DNA of 64,000 nt from Engraulis encrasicolus (Eukaryota > Chordata > Actinopteri > Clupeiformes > Engraulidae), in NCBI RefSeq assembly GCF_034702125.1, contig NC_085858.1, forward strand, positions 62,001 through 126,000, in the 5' to 3' direction. The position numbers were made by a program, and so were the translations under genes. This document shows, piece after piece, positions 12,187-24,246 of the stretch (position 1 is its first letter; each line of letters starts with the position of its first letter). Under the pieces are notes generated by a model. That model was not told the origin of the DNA, searched no databases, and was given only the letters and a program-made list of their open reading frames with translations.

Positions 12187-12430
12187 TAATTGAGATGGCT
12201 AAACTGGTAGTATTAGCTGCTGATGAGTAAGCTTTAATTGCGCTATCAGGCTACACTACTCTAAAAGGCAGCCATCAGTCTGCTACTTCTCCACTCTACC
12301 CACCAAAGGCAACTACGTATTTGGTCAAAACGGAGTTAAAATCGATATAACAAACTTCTTGATTACTATCCCAGCTAGATTGAATGCCTTGTAAAGCTAG
12401 CTCTTGGGGGCACGTTGGTAGTTAGCAAAA
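12187..12430 (+). repeat. ~300-bp direct repeat, copy 3 (5'-shortened)
   Basis: Begins within the unit at AATTGAGATGGCTAAACTGG and runs to the GGCACGTTGGTAGTTAGC end. Confidence 0.75.
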
Positions 12431-12724
12431 TAGCAACCTCATAAAGCTTTGATAACAGCCAAGCTGTATAAAGCTTATGAAGACAATTTGTTCTCTTACA
12501 AATGTCTTAAATGCAAGCAAATGTCTAGAGTACAACAGCAATGCGCAATATTGTAATAGTCTTACCTCTTTGGAATGATAGCGTGGCAGGTCCTTGCAGG
12601 CGGCACCAGGGGTCTGTTGGGGGGCACCCGGTTGTGATGCACAAACTAAGCGGACTGCTGGAACGGCACGACAGCACACGTTGCTATTTTGGAAATTCAA
12701 GTTTAGGCGGGATGAAATGCAAGT

Positions 12725-12889
12725 TTAGGCGGGATGGCATATTTGGAAATGCAAGTCGCCCTGTTACTGACATCACAACCTCAAATGACTCCTGATTGGT
12801 TGGCTATAACATCGGTCCTGGGCAAACATCTTTCACATCGGTCCAGGAGTGTTAATTACTTGGCGATATCAGATCGTGCGTCCTCCACC
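12725..12889 (-). repeat. Right terminal inverted repeat of the THAP-DDE transposon
   Basis: Reverse complement of 3462-3625, ending GATCGTGC immediately before GTCCTCCACC. Confidence 0.75.
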
Positions 12890-12982
12890 ATATGTGACAT
12901 CACGAGAGGTTTACTCATTTTAAGCAGGGAATTTCAATCGGTGCAAGGACACAAGTTTCAAATAAAGTATGATTTAATGTTT

Positions 12983-13253
12983 CAGGCCGACCAGAACGGA
13001 GCCGGTGTCGGTGCTCGCACCAGTTACGTTCGGCACTTAAGTGTTTGTCTGCGAACCGCCAGTGTTCATACCGGGCTCTGAACTTTTTCCGCACGTGACT
13101 GTGTTACCCGGATGAACCTGCTGACGACCACGCTGTCATCACGGTTCGCAGAGAAAAACCTGGTATTTTGCGGTTCGTATTGCGGCGTGAACACGACGGT
13201 CGGTTCGCGATTAGGTGCGGGAACGGGCTCCAGCACGGTTCTCAGTCGGCCTG
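12983..13253. mobile_element. GC-rich MITE, 271 bp
   Basis: Inverted ends CAGGCCGAC and GTCGGCCTG with further pairing inward (GAACNG-GAGCC). CAG...CTG termini suggest hAT type, but no clean 8-bp duplication is visible. Confidence 0.5.
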
Positions 13254-14514
13254 AATGCGCTAAAAAAGTTGTTTTCGAAGTTCAAAAGTTAAAATAAGGC
13301 TTCTTCTCAATAATCAAACATAAACAAAGTCCCACGGCTCTTTAACAGTCACTCAATGGTAAGTTTTCCTCTTCAAAAAGTATCTTCTTGAAAGTCAACT
13401 GAAATCTTCAATCTTACTGTCATTCCAGGAAGCAGTAGCAGGTATAGCACTCCAATGGTGAAAAGTCAACACAAAAGTCCACAGGAAATAATATTCGCAA
13501 ATAGTCTGAGGAATTGTTCAACAAGTTAGTCCTCCCAAGGAACTCTCTTCTTGGGAGAGAATGTGCAAACATGAGCTCTCTCCAGTGGCACACACATACT
13601 GAGAGGTCCTAGCTCACAAAAAGCCTTCTAGCTCATTAGGCCCTCATCGGCCTCAGCTGTGTTGCAGCATGTTGTGTTGAGGGGTGAAGTTCCCAACTCC
13701 ACCACCAGATGGAGCCAAAGCGGTTTGCGTATGGAGCCATTTACGTGGAATATATCGGCCCTCCAAGACGCAGCCTCTCGTGATGCCACAGTATGTGTAA
13801 AATTTAAACTAAGTTTTCACTCTTTGTTGAGTCTTGTTGACTCTAAAAAAAGTATGAGGCCTAATTATTTAAGTATTATCTAAGTATTCAGGCCAGCGGA
13901 ACAAGGCCTATCATCTAGCCTGTCTCCTTCTAAATTTCCCTAGACCTAAAATAAGTGAGATTATGATGCTTTTCGTAGGCCTACATAAAGTTACTGAAAT
14001 ATTCGCGGCTGATATTGTATTTTTATATTACAACATCGCCCGTTTACTTTCTTACCACTTAAGAAAAAGAGACGGTAGTGATGGTGTTTTCCCTCACTGG
14101 AGTGGAGACGGCAGATAAGTCCCTAGACTGATGTCGCACCTGTCCATTTCTCATTCATAACTGCCATCTATTTAAACATTCCCCGTCTTAAAACATGACC
14201 TCATATGAAAGTTGTGATTCTACTTCGACATGCATGCCGTCAGTTTTTCGTTTTCATTGCGTTTTTATTGAGTTTAAGGGCAGAGTCGGTTCCCACGGCC
14301 ATCGAGTGGGAACCGGAAAGTCCACTAACAAGAAATACTACAGTCTGCTACATGTTTCCAGGTGACTTAGGAGCTCTATGAATAGGTAGCGGAAGCGTTG
14401 CCCAACCACGAAAAACGAGCAATAACGTAAAGGCACCACGAGGCTTACAGTTGATTGCTCCATATTTTTCGTGAAAACTTCACGAAATGCCCGAGATAGG
14501 GCTCTTCTCTGACC
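13254..14514. other. No gene seen
   Basis: Intergenic sequence without recognised domains. It contains an inverted match to the sequence near 20.3-20.4 kb at its right edge. Confidence 0.4.
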
Positions 14515-14943
14515 GAGTAGCATCCAACTGCAGTTTGCAGAAGGGGGCAGGTCTGGATGTCTGAGTACCCGCCCCTCCCATTTTGCATCTCGCCCCTCTT
14601 ATTTTTCCTATTATGGTAGTCTGTACAGCAGTAACGTGCGGTGAAGTTTATGGCTGGTGAGGCACTGACTTTTCCAATATCAGATTTTCAAATATACAGC
14701 TACATTATTAGTAAATATTTGCCAAATAGGCCTACCGATAAGTTTCATATGTCATAGCTTTCTTAACATAAGGTAGGCCTACACATAGGCGGCGCTACAG
14801 CAGGACTGTTGGGGAAGCTAAAAAAAAAAAAAAAAAAAAACGTCATTGGAGAAACGGAACATTTCCATGCGCAACTGCAACACATATCCATTCTGGCTAT
14901 TATATGTTAAAACGGCTTGCCATATGCTCTTGCCGTGCGCCAA

Positions 14944-15000
14944 TGGAACTCTCAAACGCGACAGGCACACACACGCGCACACACACACACACACACACAC
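14944..15000. repeat. (CA)n microsatellite
   Basis: CACACACACGCGCAC followed by about 11 CA units. A pure A20 run lies at 14820-14840. Confidence 0.95.
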
Positions 15001-16073
15001 TGAAGGCAGGGGAGGAAGACGGCTAGTTGCCAGACCATGGACTATTATCTCCCAAAAATGTCTCGAGCAATCAAATCATACACACGAATGTCCACAACTT
15101 TGTTTCTATTGACATTTTCATGCGCTATGTCACTCTACCTCCATCAGACCAGTATCAAAACTCGCAATCAAACTCGCAAAACTAATGACGAGGCAAAATG
15201 CGCACACACCGGGGGGAGACAGGAGAGCAAAGAAGCCAGCTGATTGACCATAGGTAGGCCTACCATGGCCAAAAATATCATATGGGTCTATCATATCCAA
15301 CAGACATATCAGATGTCAGTTTTGCAGCCCAAATAATACAAATATGCTGTGATTTTGAATTTCTAGTTGAAGTAGCTTGTAATGATGTAGTTCGCTACAT
15401 TTTACAGATGGAGCTAGCTTAATATTTCTATTGGATGTAGCTTGTCTAGTGGAGCTAAATGTTAGCTTACTACTAGATTCTACAAGTAGCTTGCGCAGCC
15501 AGACACTGTTCTTGCTGCCTAGCACTGTACACTGTTCACTCCAGTCACACGCAGATGCCCAACAAACACAAGCGAATCTACACACTATCACATTAGGCCT
15601 ACATATGGTAACTAAACCACCCGGGCAGCCCACCATGATTTCAGGAAAGGTGTGCATTTTTGAAAGTGGTGTTAGCTTGGTGATATGATAGCACAGGTGC
15701 TTTGCTTTTGAAGTGAGGGCTTGTTCGTTATGAAATCCACTTCCATGGTAGCAGTCAAAGTGAACAAGCTAGCCAACACTAATGACACGACCGACTGAAC
15801 TTCAGATTCGCTATGACGTAACTACCAGCAAGACACTCAATGCCAGAATGAGATTGCGGCCAGACTGCTGCTGGCCTCACCACTGTATCTTTCAGTGGGC
15901 GTTATGCCAAAGCGTTCAGAGTAAAGAAATGATAATCACACGTAGAAAATAGTAAAAAATTATCAGGAAAATGAGGGCACACCATACATATTTCTATTAA
16001 GTGTATAAAAACGTTTAATACAATATTACCACAGAACGAGCAAAATGGCGCATGCACACAAGCTTGTTAACGA

Positions 16074-16370
16074 CCCAGGTAGCAAGAACCGTTAAGAACA
16101 GTCGACCAGATCTTGGCGGAATGTCGGCACTGTCGGCTGAGTGTCGGCTCGGCTGGAACACTGGTTACCGTGACTCAGCCAACACTTCATAGAACACTGA
16201 AAATAACTGTCACTTCATGCAGTAACTGAGCCAACACTGAGCCGACACTGTCGGCATACGGTAATAGGACCATTATTGGGCCGCGGACAAAGCCAGAATC
16301 GGGCCGACTGTTTTCACTCGTGAAAAAAGGATCGGGCCAACAATGGGCCAGATAAACTTTGCTACCTGGG
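16074..16370. mobile_element. MITE, 297 bp
   Basis: Inverted ends CCCAGGTAGCAA and TTGCTACCTGGG; internal repeats of TGTCGGC. Non-coding. Confidence 0.65.
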
Positions 16371-17017
16371 GAGGGATTGCGCAATCCAGCGTGAGGCAAA
16401 CTAGGAGTTGCCCCAAATTCAGCGTATTGGGAGCAATTTGACATGAAATGGGCAAATATTACGATTTTGGTCACGAAAATGATTGAAAATGATTGAAACT
16501 GTTTAACTACTGCACAAATGGTAGTTATGCTGCTGATGCTTGAAAACAAATTCTTGTTACTACTATTCATATTTACTGCATCTCATCATTCTCATAGGGT
16601 TGGTGAGGCACTGCCTCCCCTGCCGTATTGGAGCGCACGTGCCTGCTGTACAGTCCCACACCATCTACTTGCGCGCATGCTTCTAGAGCGAGACCGATTC
16701 TTGCTGCGCTCCTGACCGGTGTGAATTAGAGTGTGGCTCTGGCCGTATTTTTCTGTCCGAGCCCGGCCCTCAGCCGACAGAAAAGTGATCGACCCCGACC
16801 CGAGCCCGAGACTAATTAAAATGTTTGTGTCCTAACCCGTCCGAAGCCCGAGACCACTGTAATAACAACAGAACCTGTGCGCAAGCAAGATTTTCTATGT
16901 GGGCTCCTCCATACTCAAAATAGCACGTGATAAATAGCCAAGATAGGCAAAGACGTTAGGATGAGGCAATTTGCAGTAGCCTAATTTAGTTACGCACGCA
17001 TAGTAAGTATAAACACA

Positions 17018-17046
17018 CACGCGCGCGCGCACACACACACACACAC
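17018..17046. repeat. (CA/CG)n microsatellite
   Basis: Short alternating purine-pyrimidine CACGCGCG-CACACA run, potentially Z-DNA prone. Confidence 0.85.
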
Positions 17047-17099
17047 GTGACAGCGCACCTTTCGGTTAGACTAAACAGATGTTGGGTGCGGTGATCAAG

Positions 17100-18848
17100 G
17101 GCGGAATTCTCCTACCCGCTTAAGTCAAAAAAAGCGCGCAACAGCGCCTCCGAGCTTACTCAAGCCCGTGAGTAAACGGGGCTTACGCGCGATTTCATCA
17201 CTTGCGCACTTTGGGTGGGGCCAGGCCAAAATCAGGGAGTTCCCCATGTTAATCAATCCTAAGCGGATTCTCCCGTCCACTTAAGCGTGTTTGCCTTTAC
17301 GCGCATCAAAGGGCTGTCGTAAGGTCGAGCGCCACTATGAGGTAAAATGTAATATTGCATTTGATGCTCGCTTGGCTCGCATTTTGAACATGTTACACGG
17401 TATGCTTTGTTGATGTTCCTTACCGTCAGCGTGAGTCCAAATCGTAATTCATTCACAGTTCCACATTTCATCCTACATTAATTGTGACAAAATATGACCA
17501 GCTGCTCAGAGCATGTTCTCATATCGATGAACTTACAAACAAAAGCAGGTAATTAATTAATCAGTATGAGGATCATCATGTTGTCTGGACGGTAACCAAA
17601 ACCAAAAACACCTCGTTGCAGGTTGCACCATGCGCACAAGTAGGCTAAATTGACAAGGCACGTCAGACTAAAGACCGTTGTTCCAGTCGTCCTCACAGCC
17701 ACCTAAAGTATGCCTATTCAAAAACAACCTTCACCATTTTTACTATGTTGTAGCCACGACGTTAAGTAAAGGGTTTTTATTTCAACTCCTTCACTTTTGT
17801 GATTTATTGGAACTCGTGCATATGTGCATGTAACCTATTAAACTTTCTGAACTGATGCCCGACATACAAAACCACCACATACTGAGGTAGGCTACAGGTT
17901 GTCCTATCTGTTTTTGTAAGGCAAAAAATATTTCCTGAATGTCATTACAGCTAAACGTAAAAGGTAGGCCTACATATCAGAGCATGTCTTTGGCATTTCG
18001 CTTCTGGTCTCGATTACACCCCATCAGCTGCGCATTTAAGTCCTGGCTTGGCATTGCATGCCCATGTCCAATTAATTCCCATGTCTGCGACAGAATATAA
18101 AGTCTCCGTTTTTTCATGATGATCGATTTCCTTGTTTATTCTTCAGCATGCATGTAGCCTAAGTGTAATATGCTGACGGACAGCTGAGATCCACATATTT
18201 CCAATTATTTTAATGCCACGTTGCTGTACAGAGAAGCGGAGAAACACTTAAAAGTCAGCAAATAGGCCTACTATGTGTTTGTTTAACTGTGGGAATGATC
18301 AGCATTTTAAATCACTTTTTGATTTCCGGAATTGTCCAGGCAACACGCCAAACTCCATTTTTAACAGAACGTTTAATCATGTTTATTATTTCAATTAACC
18401 TGTTGCGCACCAAAACGCTGAGCTGAGTTCCCGCCAAAGGGACACATCGCGTTTCCATCTCATTGTCCCACCTCCAATACTTGCCTTGTGTTTGTGAAAA
18501 GGAGCGGAGGTTAGGTTTTGGAACGCTTTTGCAAGAGGACTTTTGGCACGTGGTTTTAAATTCAAAGTTAAAGTTCAGTGTTGGATCTCAATGGACTGCC
18601 GAGGTTTTCACATGGTTGATCAGAAAATCCATGCTCCATAGTTTCTTTGTAGCCACAACTGATGAACTTGGCAGAGACTCATCCCCCCATTTAGCATATA
18701 TCACGCCTATGTTGGGCTACGCGCTGTTTTTCTGAGTTAAGCGCGAGGGGTGTGGCGACGTTCCAGAGGGGAGAATACGCGCAAGATAAGACCGCGTAAA
18801 AAATGCGTGCGTAAAACCGACTTAAGTGGAGACGGGAGAATTCCGCCC
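17100..18848. mobile_element. TIR element nested in the hAT unit, about 1.75 kb
   Basis: Inverted ends GGGCGGAATTCTCC and GGAGAATTCCGCCC, followed by CTTAAGTC on both inner sides. Non-coding; superfamily not assigned. Confidence 0.65.
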
Positions 18849-19795
18849 CAAATGCATGGGAGGGGCGTGAGAGGATAAGAAAGGCGAAAAGTAGCGAATA
18901 CGTTTTGGATGCAGTCAGCACGGCTATCGAAGCATTTGTTATGTTACTGTTAGTGCAAATAAATCCCCGCGAGCCCTGTGAAGCGGCCGCTCCTTGTCGT
19001 TAAGAAGGATGGGCTATAATTTAACCCCGAAGAACAGTAGCCTGTTTGGCCCCCAAGAGAATGTCATTTCCCCTGATGTCCATGCGGTCAATCAGGAAAG
19101 GTTGCACGCGCATAGTTACAACTGTAGGCCTACAGTAGCCTAAAAGTGACAACAACTAAGAAGAACCTACGTGAAGGACAAGATATGTCACAGCGGACAA
19201 AGTAGTAACAGGAAACCTCTCCTACCTTACTCCACGTAGCTTGTGCGTCTTCTTAGTTATCCATATTATGCTCCTTGCTAGCACATGCTGGAAATGTAAT
19301 CCTTGGCGAACAATGCAGTGAAACTTTGTCATTTTATGTTCAACATTCAAGACAGCCTCGGCATGTTAAAACATGCCTACACTAGGCCTACAACAAAAGA
19401 CCATGCGTTCACTGACAACTGTTGATTGGGCGCTTATTAAGAAAGCAAGTTGACTAGGCATCCCTGCTCGGCTGACTGGGAGTGAGCGTCCATGTTGCCA
19501 CTGGTAACTGGCGCGTGCATACAGCCAATAATAATCACTCGCACGAGTAGCCCATCAACATTTTCATTTATGTATATTCAATTACTTATTTTTTAATCAC
19601 AAAACTACCGTTTGCATGAACTGAAACGTTTCCTCTGGTTGCTTACAATTTTCACAATGTCTGTTTGCTTCAAGCCCGAGTCCGACCCGAGTCCGACAGA
19701 TATTCTATTTTTTTTGTCCGAGCCCGGCCCGGCCCGTCGGGTTCCGACCAGGCCCGTCGGGCTTCGGTCGGGTTGCCATGCTCTGGTGTGAATGC

Positions 19796-19819
19796 GTGTG
19801 CCTGTGTGTGTGTGTGTGC

Positions 19820-19900
<81 letters not shown>
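19796..19900. repeat. (TG)n microsatellite
   Basis: About 100 bp of TG with three early interruptions. Proteins read through it are artefacts. Confidence 0.97.
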
Positions 19901-19902
<2 letters not shown>

Positions 19903-20128
19903 CCTGTACGTTGTAACGTGTGCGTGGAGATCACCTGTGCCCTCGGAGGGCATGCACGCCTGCGGGCATCGTCTCCTTCCCGTTCCTTTTTGTTATTTTT
20001 CTTGAAGTGTACAGAACTGTTTGTCAGTATTTGTTCTCGTATTCGGGCCATGTCCATGCCTGTGTCCCTCTAGCCCTATTGGCTTTTGTTTGCTGTGCCA
20101 AGTGTATACTAATCATGTGTGTTCTTAA

Positions 20129-20153
20129 ACACACACACACACACACACACACA
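20129..20153. repeat. (CA)n microsatellite
   Basis: About 12 CA units. Confidence 0.93.
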
Positions 20154-20370
20154 GGCGCACACGCATTCAGGAGCGCAGCAAGAATCGGTCTCGCTCTAGA
20201 AGCATGCGCGCTCAGCGCGTGTCAGTTCAGGATTCCAAGTAGATGGTGTGGGACTGTACAGACTACCATAATAGGAAAAATAGGAGGGGCGAGATGCAAA
20301 ATGGGAGGGGCGGGTACTCAGACATCCAGACCTGCCTCCTTCTGCAAACTGCAGTTGGATGCTACTCGAC

Positions 20371-22088
20371 CAGAGCTGTGGAGAAAAGAGTTGTCTCAAA
20401 GCCGTTGACGGTCGCGGACCAGCATGGCGGCTCTACATCCGGGGTTTTACAGTCACTTCATTTTGCTCAAAGGGTCCTTTGCAGCAACAGGGACGCCATT
20501 GAGTTTCGTTGGCGTGTCGACCAAATTCCTTGGTAAGTTGATATAATGGGAACATTAATCAAAGTTGTCTGTCTGTGTCAGCGTCAGCTATCACAAGTAC
20601 AGTCTCTGAGGATGTCATTTTCCTTTTTGGGTAATATAAAACCACAATGGTAATGTGAAAAACCGTTAATTTTGTGGTAGAGTTTTCAACACTGAGCTTC
20701 TGGTTCAATTTTGGATTAGAAGTGTTCGCAAAACATCAATGCTACCTTTCTATCTATATTTTAAACGATGACATGTCACTTATTTTATAAGTACCGTCCT
20801 GTTGTCTACTGTCAATATCCATACAGTCGTTATGTTTGATTTCAGAGCTATTTGCTTATCGGTCATTTATAGCTAATGTTTCTAAGTTAGCTGAAAGCTA
20901 ATGTCAACAAGTTAGCTGATACACAGAGATCTTTATGCTAACTAACTTGATCAAATAATGGACTACGAGGCATTCAAATGCTGATGTTCATGGCTTCAAG
21001 TATTACTTAAGTAGAATTTGAGATTTTTGTGTGTCTACTGTGTCGCCACAGGCTACCACAGGTACAGTCTCCGAGGATGCCAAATTGTTTTCGGGTAATA
21101 GGCTACCTAGTGTTACAATGTTAAGGTACCTGCTCATTTCATTGTTAAGCTAACATTAAGCTTACATTAATTCTATTCGTGATCTTAACGATAGCTAGAT
21201 CCATTAATAAACTGCGAGGCATTGAAATGCTGTTCATGTTGTCTATTTTCTTTTCGGAATTAGGTTCTAGCTATTTTAAAGCAGATGGTGCGCTGAAGCT
21301 GTGAGCTCATGATCAGTGCATGGCGAAGTTGTGACTCAAGTTCGGTGCATGGGGTGCTTTTATTTTCGGTCAGATATTAGTGTGACATTACCAACAAACT
21401 GCAAGAATTATTTGTGTGTACTTGTGTATCATCTACGATGAGTAATTAGTCGTCGTTTCAACATTGCTGTGTTAATATTTCAGTCATTGAACAGTATGAT
21501 TAATGTTTGCCTTTCTGCTTTAAAGCCTTCTGTTAGTCTCCCACCCACAGCAAACTGAAAACCTGCTGGAGCACTCCTGTATTTCCCAATAAGTTGTAGA
21601 CTGTTGTGATTCAAGCTGGAAGACACAAACCACTCTTATCATCAAAAGGTAAGGTTACGAGGGGTTTTTTTTTAATCAAAGGGGAAAATGCAGGCACAAT
21701 TCCCTCATGCCAGACTTAATTTCTCCACAACATTCTAATTATTGCAAACACATCAAATGTACAGTGTTTTGGAGACAAGAGATGTAGTTAATTCAAATTC
21801 ACAATCCAGCAATACAATATTGGATTCGACAAATTGTACTAAACTCTAAATGTAGGGATGTGGTGGGTGCAGTACTCATTTTTGCACTACCACAATTTCA
21901 CTGATATTAACAATATTTTGAATTGTCTCTCAAACATTTAAGTATTACAACTTCATATAACTTAATGAACATTAACAGGAACAACATTAACATTATTTTA
22001 ATGTAATTTATGTATATGTCTAAAACCCTGAATGTAACATATTGTAAGTAATGTCATCGTTAACTTTATTTACTTTACCATCATAGTT
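20371..22088 (+). other. Possible first exons of an unidentified transcript; no recognised protein
   Basis: An ATG at 20424 opens 36 codons (MAALHPGFYSHFILLKGSF...) up to a consensus donor near 20532 (CCTTG|GTAAGT). A second exon-like block (~21527-21647) lies between TTTAAAG and AAAAG|GTAAGG. No protein family is recognised, so a non-coding RNA or chance sites are equally possible. Confidence 0.25.
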
Positions 22089-22373
22089 GGATTAAGATGG
22101 CCTGGGACCCCTAGGCTACAGGCTGCTGTGGGGCCCCGGAAGACAAAATTTTGTAACAAAATTGCATACAGTGTCATAATTACATGTTAGTTAAATTAAA
22201 GATAACATTGTGCCAATTGTGGAGAGGAGTATTAATAAGTTTTAAAAATAAATGTTCAATATCATATCTTGCCATAATTTTGCAATTTATGACTTTTGGC
22301 CAATTGGGGGCTCCCTGGCAGGTGGGGGCCCCTAGGCTTCAGCCATATCTAGCCTGTGCGTTAATCCGGCCCT
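22089..22373. mobile_element. hAT-like MITE remnant
   Basis: GGATTAAG...CCCCTAGGCT at the left is mirrored by AGCCTAGGGG...TTAATCC at the right, i.e. the ends are inverted. Non-coding. Confidence 0.45.
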
Positions 22374-22504
22374 GTCTACCACATTTTTGATTCAGTTTGG
22401 TTATATAAGCCTCAAAGATGATGCAATATACAGTAGGTTCTTCAATGAGACTTGAGTAGTGATTGGTTATGCAATCCTGCAAGTTCATATGGTGTGATGA
22501 ATTT

Positions 22505-22730
22505 TTTACAGGTGCAGACCAGTGGTGTTGGTGGGGACTACAGCTGACTGGTGCAGGAGGTCCAGACCGGTGGTGTTGGTGGGGACCGCTACAGCCATCA
22601 GAAGGGGTTTGGCAAGAGGTGGAGCCTTCTTTGCTTGACTTTTACAGGTGCAGACCGGTGGTGTTGGTGGGGACCGCTACAGCAGGCTGGTGCAGACCGG
22701 TGGTGTTAGTGGGGACCACTACAGGTAGAT
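22505..22730 (+). repeat. Irregular GGTGGTGTTGGTGGGGAC minisatellite
   Basis: GACCRGTGGTGTTRGTGGGG recurs five times with variable spacing (starting at about 22518, 22563, 22656, 22687). G-runs could form quadruplexes. Confidence 0.7.
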
Positions 22731-23020
22731 TTGATGAACTGTGTAATCAGGGATTCTCTTACGCATACCTTTGTTGTACTTGGTGGTTATTTGACTTAAT
22801 GTTGCTATGTATCAGTTCCAACCAGTCTGGCCATTCTCCCCTGACCTCTGCCATCAACAAGGCATTTTTGTCCACAGAATCGCTGCTCACTGTATTTTTT
22901 TTCTGTACCATTCTTTAACCCCAGAGATGGATGTGTGAATATCCCAGCAGATCAGTCTTCCAATGTTCAAAGTCATTTAACCTTTCTTCCCTCATTATGA
23001 TGCTTAGTTTGAACTGCATC

Positions 23021-23233
23021 TGTCATGAGCACGCTCCCTGGCATCCTTCTTTTGAGCTCTTGACCCTTATTTCGCTCTCTCTGTCGCTCTCTCTCTCTCT
23101 GTGCCTCTCTCGCTCTCTCTCTGTCTGCCTGTCTCTCTCCCTCTCTCTCTGCCTGTCTCTCTCTCTCTCTCTCTCTCCTTGCCTCTCTCTCTCTCTCGCT
23201 CTCTCTCTGCCTGTCTCGCTCTCTCTCTGCCTG

Positions 23234-23292
<59 letters not shown>

Positions 23293-23297
23293 GTCTT

Positions 23298-23356
<59 letters not shown>

Positions 23357-24207
23357 GTCTTGTTCTCTGTCCCCTGTCTGCCGGTCTTGTCCTCTCTCTC
23401 TCTCTCTCTGTGCCTGTCTTGTTCTCTGTCCCTCCCTGTCTGCCGGTCTTGTTCTCTGTCTCTGTCTCTCTCTCTGTCTGGTCTGTCTCTGTCTGTCGTT
23501 GTATGTGTCTGACTATCTGGTGTTGTCTCTATCTACCTGATTCTCTCTACTGTTTGTTAACTACCTCAATTGCCTTCTATCATCTGCCACTTTCTCTGTT
23601 CTGTCTCTGCTCTGTCTGATTGTCCTCACCTGTCTCTACTCATTGTCTCTCGTTAACCTCCCAGCAGTATCCCATCTCCCTACTGATTCCTCTGTGTATA
23701 TCTAGTCCTGTCTTTGTGTTTGTCCTTGTCGGATCGTCTTCAAACCTGCCATCCTGTTGTACTGTTTGTCCACGTCTTGACCACCAGTAACCCTGTCTGT
23801 TGTCCTGATCCGATTCCTGCTCCTGACCCCGTTCCTGTTCCAGTATCTGTTCCTTCCTGATCTGCATCCAAACCCGAACCCTCTCTGCCTGAATCCCTGT
23901 GATCGACCTGGACCGGTTTGACAATCTCTGCTCTCCTGCTCCGGTAACTTTGACCTGCCTTCTGTCATTTCAACCACGATTCTGATTTTACCCAGAACTG
24001 TTCTTCTGCCGCGTTTCATCTGCCCTGTTGTGTGTGTGTTCCCCCCAGGACTTCCGGACCCTCCACCACCTGCTCCAGACGCTCCTCTGCCACTGGGACA
24101 CACACACACACAGGCTCCAGGATTCATGCTCCCAACTCCCTTTCCCAATATTCAATAAACTCTGAAAACGTGACGCACTTGGGTCCTCGTCTGTCCAGTT
24201 CCTGACA
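23021..24207 (+). mobile_element. Solo LTR, 1187 bp, with 5-bp target duplication
   Basis: Starts TGTCATGAGC and ends CAGTTCCTGACA; GCATC flanks both sides (23016-23020 and 24208-24212), restoring the Tc1 sequence on removal. AATAAA at 24154-24159 lies close to the 3' end. A (CT)n expansion occupies the first third. No internal retroviral genes, so it is probably an LTR left by recombination. LTR family not assigned. Confidence 0.75.
23073..23490. repeat. (CT)n-rich compound microsatellite
   Basis: CTCTCTGCCTGTCT variants and pure CT runs over ~400 bp, inside the solo LTR; a polypyrimidine tract. Confidence 0.95.
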
Positions 24208-24246
24208 GCATCAGATCATCTCGAAGACTATGGTATTTGTGCAGTA

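Larger units (their letters stand above)
3462..12889 (+). mobile_element. THAP-DDE DNA transposon (ISL2EU/Harbinger-like) with ~165-bp inverted ends
   Basis: Inverted ends start GCACGATCTGATATCGCCAA. They can be followed inward, with gaps, for about 165 bp (3462-3625 and 12725-12889), to AGGGCGACTNGCATTTCCAA. GTCCTCCACC abuts both ends in direct orientation (3452-3461 and 12890-12899). The left TIR is followed within 65 bp by the THAP-domain exon of a transposase pseudogene (3689-8693). The rest holds nested elements and direct repeats. No second gene (for example a YqaJ nuclease) was recognised between 8.7 and 12.7 kb. Confidence 0.65.
16727..19785. mobile_element. hAT-type element, 3.06 kb, with 8-bp target duplication
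   Basis: GTGTGAAT flanks both ends (16719-16726 and 19786-19793). Termini TAGAGTGTGGCTCTGGCC and, inverted, CAGAGCATGGCAACCCGACC share the TAGAG/CAGAG start and the following TGGC. Subterminal GAGCCCGGCCC tracts occur at both ends. No hAT transposase is recognised; the middle is occupied by another TIR element (17100-18848). Confidence 0.75.
14515..20370. repeat. Large inverted-repeat unit enclosing a hAT element
   Basis: About 110 bp at 14517-14627 (GCATCCAACTGCAGTTTGCA start, through GCATCTCGCCCCTC) is the inverted copy of 20257-20370. A second inverted pair, 16640-16715 and 20165-20262, shares CAGTCCCACACCATCTACTT, and AGGAGCGCAGCAAGAATCGG in complement. The two pairs indicate rearranged or nested copies of one TIR element, later split by the hAT insertion at 16719. 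The family is not identified. Confidence 0.55.

Noticed and set aside
9405..12430. CRISPR-like array
   Set aside because: Only three ~300-bp repeats with no short repeat-spacer pattern; the genome is eukaryotic.
19605..20057. His-Thr repeat frame on the minus strand
   Set aside because: Translation of the (TG)n microsatellite.
22931..23619. Two long Ser/Leu-repeat frames
   Set aside because: Read-through of the (CT)n tract in the solo LTR; no domain and no start context.
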